A DNA stretch of 64,000 nucleotides from Chlorella sorokiniana (Eukaryota; Chlorophyta; Trebouxiophyceae; Chlorellales; Chlorellaceae): contig CP084619.1 in the NCBI GenBank assembly GCA_025917655.1, positions 1,240,001 to 1,304,000 on the forward strand. The letters run 5' to 3'. The notes under the pieces were generated by a model. The model was given only the letters and a program-made list of their open reading frames with translations, searched no databases and was not told the DNA's origin. Positions 61,151 through 64,000 of this stretch are shown here, in pieces; the stretch's first letter is position 1; each line of letters opens with the position of its first letter. Made by a program: the position numbers and the translations under genes.

Positions 61151-61860
61151 GCCACAGCAGGAGTGATTGCCGGATAAGACCCCTCATCTGCTTTGGACAG
61201 CAAGCTGTTCTGTGGGCTGCTTTGCCACAATTTTGCATTATGTGCCCTACACCTGCATATTATGAGAGTGACTTTACAGTACCAACATGCACGCAGTCAG
61301 CGCAGCTGTGGCATGCCAACGGTGTGCGGGGGCGCAGAGGCGGCATCGTTCGTTGCGCTCCGCGACAGCGAAAATGGATCGTACAGAAGGGAGAGAACAC
61401 GCCCAGATGAGGCAGGCAACGGGGCTCTGGGACTGCAACAGTGAGGGGGAACAGGCGGAACAGGGGAGGCAGAGAGCGGGGCACTGAAGCACGCACTGAT
61501 GGAACTGAGGTGCAGCGAGCTTGACTAGGGGCTGGGGAGGTGCAGGAAGTGCCCCAGTGCGGAAGCAAGTGTGGGCATGAAAGTGTCACCATCTATCCTA
61601 GTGTGGGAGGGAGGCCCAATAATATCACGTAGCAGAGGCGTGAAGGAATTAGGGCGATGAGATGGCGCAGGTAGCCAGAGGAGCGGAGGCTGGCTGCCCG
61701 CCGAAACAAAATCAATTCTTAGGGCTACAGCTGCAAGGGCGAGACGCTGCATGCTGGCATCAGCGCTGCTGCAAGCCCGAACTGTCAGCAATGCGGCTTA
61801 TTAGCCTTGGGTGGTGCTGCGGCAGCAGCTGCCGCCTAGAGGGCATCGCTGCCTGTGGCC
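61151..61860. other. Convergent 3' region, MSRB / CAO
   Basis: About 710 bases between facing genes, lower in GC. I found no TGTAA on either strand, no repeat and no coding signal beyond chance ORFs. The CAO stop may lie further right than annotated, so part of its 3' UTR could be longer. Confidence 0.5.
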
Positions 61861-64000
61861 TCACTGGTGGGCTGGAAGACCTCCCCGCGCTGAGCGGCTG
61901 CGCCAGGCTGCTCTCCGCCTGTTGGCGCGCAGCAGCGTTGCCCGATGCGACTGCACGAGCGAGCCGGGGCGGGCAGTGGGGCGCTTCAGGGCACAGCATC
62001 GAGGTGGCCCAAACGGTCGACCCTCCACCCGCCCCCCGCCATGCGGGGCCGTGACCTCGTGACAACCTTTCAGCCAGATCAGGCGGGCGCCGGCGCTGTT
62101 GGCGCGGTGCCATGCAAGCCGTTGCGCACCCGAGTTGCGCCATCGGCGGTAGCGCACGCCCAGCTTGTCGTACGACACAGGGTTGCCCCACACGTCGCCG
62201 CCGCGTGCCATGCGGTCCTGCTGGCCCCGCACCAGCACCAGGTCCTCGCCCAGCACCTGTACCGCACAGCACGGGAGGGAACGGGGGAGGGGTTGACAGC
62301 GGAGCGAGGGCTGGTGCAAGTCCAGCCGCTGCAGCGAGCAAGGAGGGCGCGTGGTGTGGAGGGAGGGAGGCGGCCAGGCGGGGACAGGGCGCACCTGCTC
62401 CGCAATGGATTGCCAGAAGCGGTGGATGCCGGGGATGGCCTTGGTCCAGTGCATGAAGTCGAGAGACATGCGGTACAGCAGGCGCGTGCGACCTGTACCG
62501 CAGAGTGTGGCCCAGGAGGGGCGGGCAACAGCAGGGCTGCTGAGCTCGCGTGCGACCTGCGCACATCGTTGTGCGGCGCCCGCACGCCCTCCCCCTCGTG
62601 CGCGCACGCAAGCATGCGGGGCCTCACCCTCTGAGCTGGGCAGGCAGACGTGGAGCTGGTGCAGGTGGTTGCGGCAGCTGGCGGCGCGCGCCCGCGCTCG
62701 ATCCTGCCCGGGAGGTGAGGCCTATGGTGGAGAGCACCAGGCAGGGGGGCCGAACTGCATGTCGATGGGGTAGGGCTCCCAGTTGCCGCCCAGCAGCTGC
62801 GAGGCGTTGAAGCGCACGACGTCTGCGCGGCGGGGAGGGGGAGCAGCAGGGGGCGCGGTGGTGCGGCGATTGGCACACGCCTGGCCGGGGCTGCCCTTCC
62901 GCGGCCAACATGAGGGCGAGGGAGCTGGGTGCCATGCGGGAAGGAAATGCGAGCAGGAGCGCAGGCAGCGGCCCTGCCCCTTGCCCGGTCGCGCGGCGGC
63001 ACCCACCCGGCACCGGCCAGCCCTTGGCAAAGGTGGATGTGTGGGTGAAGGGCGCGTGGGCCAGGTCCAGCAGGTTCTCCAGCAGCAGGCCGTGCTCCAC
63101 AGGCACCTCCATCACCAGCTCAGCGTGCACCTGGGTGTGCGTGGGCGCAGGGGGCGCAGAGGGGTGAGCGAGAGGAGGGGGGTAATGGGTTGAAGGCGGC
63201 AGTGGGGCCAGGCAGGCCCGGCAGCAAAGTACAGAGGTCCCCCGCAAGCCGTCGCCGCCTGATGCCTGCTGCCGCACATGGAGCGCACCTCAAAGCCCGG
63301 CGGCGGGCGGGCCACGGGCGGCGGCGCAGTGGTTGCCGCAGTCGGCGAGCCTGGCCACACCCAGATGAGGCCATCCGCTTCAGACACAGGCAACGAGTCC
63401 ACCGAAATGCCCTGCAGGGGGGGACAGAGCCCGACACCATGGCAGCAGCGGCGACACTCAACAGGGCAGCACGTGGGCTGAGCAGCGTGCTGTTTCGTGC
63501 AGGCGGGTGGCGCGCCAGCGGCGGCTGCGCGTGCCCACCCTGCAGAAGGCGGTGGAGGGCATCTTGGTGCAGGCGCCGTCGCCCTCGAACTCCCAGCCGT
63601 GGTAGGCGCAGCGGATGCGGCCGTCCACCACGGAGCCCAGCGACAGCGGGCAGGCACGGTGGGCGCACTCGTCACGCACGCACGCCGCGCCGCCGCGCTC
63701 ATCCCGGAACAGCACCCACGTCTGGCCAAACAGCTCAAAGGGCACCATCTTGCCCGGGGTGAGGCTGGCGGAGAACTCGGCGGGGAACCAGTGGTCCTTC
63801 AGCTGCTCCGGCAGCTCCAGGCTGCTCTCCAGGCCCGCGCCGCGGCCCCGCCGCCGGCCCCCCGCCGGCAACCTGTGCCGCTGCGGGGCTGCTTCCGGCA
63901 CCGCCGGCGCAGGCACCGGCGGCGCTGTGGCGGCAGCGTCCCAGCTGCGCGTGGTGAGCTGCGCGTCTGCGGGGCTGCTGAAAGCGGCGCGCGCATCACT
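61861..64000 (-). CDS. CAO: Chlorophyllide a oxygenase (5' end outside the window)
   Basis: Rieske-type monooxygenase that turns chlorophyllide a into chlorophyllide b in the plastid. The frame is open at 64000, so the N-terminal regulatory part is missing. Right to left: [38 protein letters not shown], the Rieske cluster ligands in [20 protein letters not shown] and [33 protein letters not shown], and [40 protein letters not shown] carries the mononuclear-iron ligands. [64 protein letters not shown] and [17 protein letters not shown] follow. Plant CAO ends soon after this last block. Here the frame runs on to 61861, so either the C-terminus is longer or a base error hides the true stop near 62050-62120. 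Confidence 0.92.

Overview
This window is nuclear DNA from a GC-rich unicellular green alga, most likely a trebouxiophyte of the Chlorella/Micractinium kind. The genes carry many short spliceosomal introns with GT...AG ends. Several products have plastid-style N-termini. Chlorophyllide a oxygenase implies chlorophyll b. Some 3' ends carry the green-algal polyadenylation motif TGTAA. Splicing was read by eye, so inner exon borders are approximate; outer limits are start and stop codons unless noted.

Layout: (0-12.5 kb) plastid elongation factor P (+), arogenate/prephenate dehydratase (-) and a long plastid-envelope K+/H+ antiporter of the KEA1/2 type (+). (12.9-16.6 kb) Two subunits of the ER membrane protein complex, EMC8/9 and EMC2, in tandem on the minus strand. 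(17-27.5 kb) The serine protease DEG9 (+), the ribosome-biogenesis factor EBP2 (-), a small unrecognised membrane protein (+) and an SCI1-like lysine-rich nuclear protein (+). (28-44.5 kb) A secretory/carbohydrate block: a large predicted extracellular protein with a Pro-Lys hinge and a beta-propeller (+), a GH32 beta-fructofuranosidase (-), head to head with it a GH36 raffinose-synthase/alkaline alpha-galactosidase family enzyme (+), and a Cys-rich secreted protein (+). (44.6-56.1 kb) A coiled-coil block: an unrecognised coiled-coil protein (-), a SET-MYND protein (+), the kinetochore subunit NDC80 (+) and a coiled-coil protein ending in a PCNA-binding-like motif (+). (56.2-64 kb) Cathepsin Z (-), methionine-R-sulfoxide reductase B with a possible thylakoid-lumen signal (+), and the 3' two thirds of chlorophyllide a oxygenase (-), which runs off the window.

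Two themes cut across genes. First, almost every well-conserved protein here is interrupted by one-base frame breaks, mostly inside runs of G or C. The surrounding protein stays perfectly conserved, so these look like uncorrected sequencing or assembly indels rather than decay. Second, many introns begin with (GGGT)n, (GT)n or poly-G directly after the 5' splice site.

I saw no rRNA, tRNA, CRISPR, transposon or virus-derived element. The most system-like observations are the linked EMC2-EMC8/9 pair, the GH32/GH36 divergent pair with a perfect palindrome in its shared promoter, a second palindrome between cathepsin Z and MSRB, and the secreted hinge-propeller protein.
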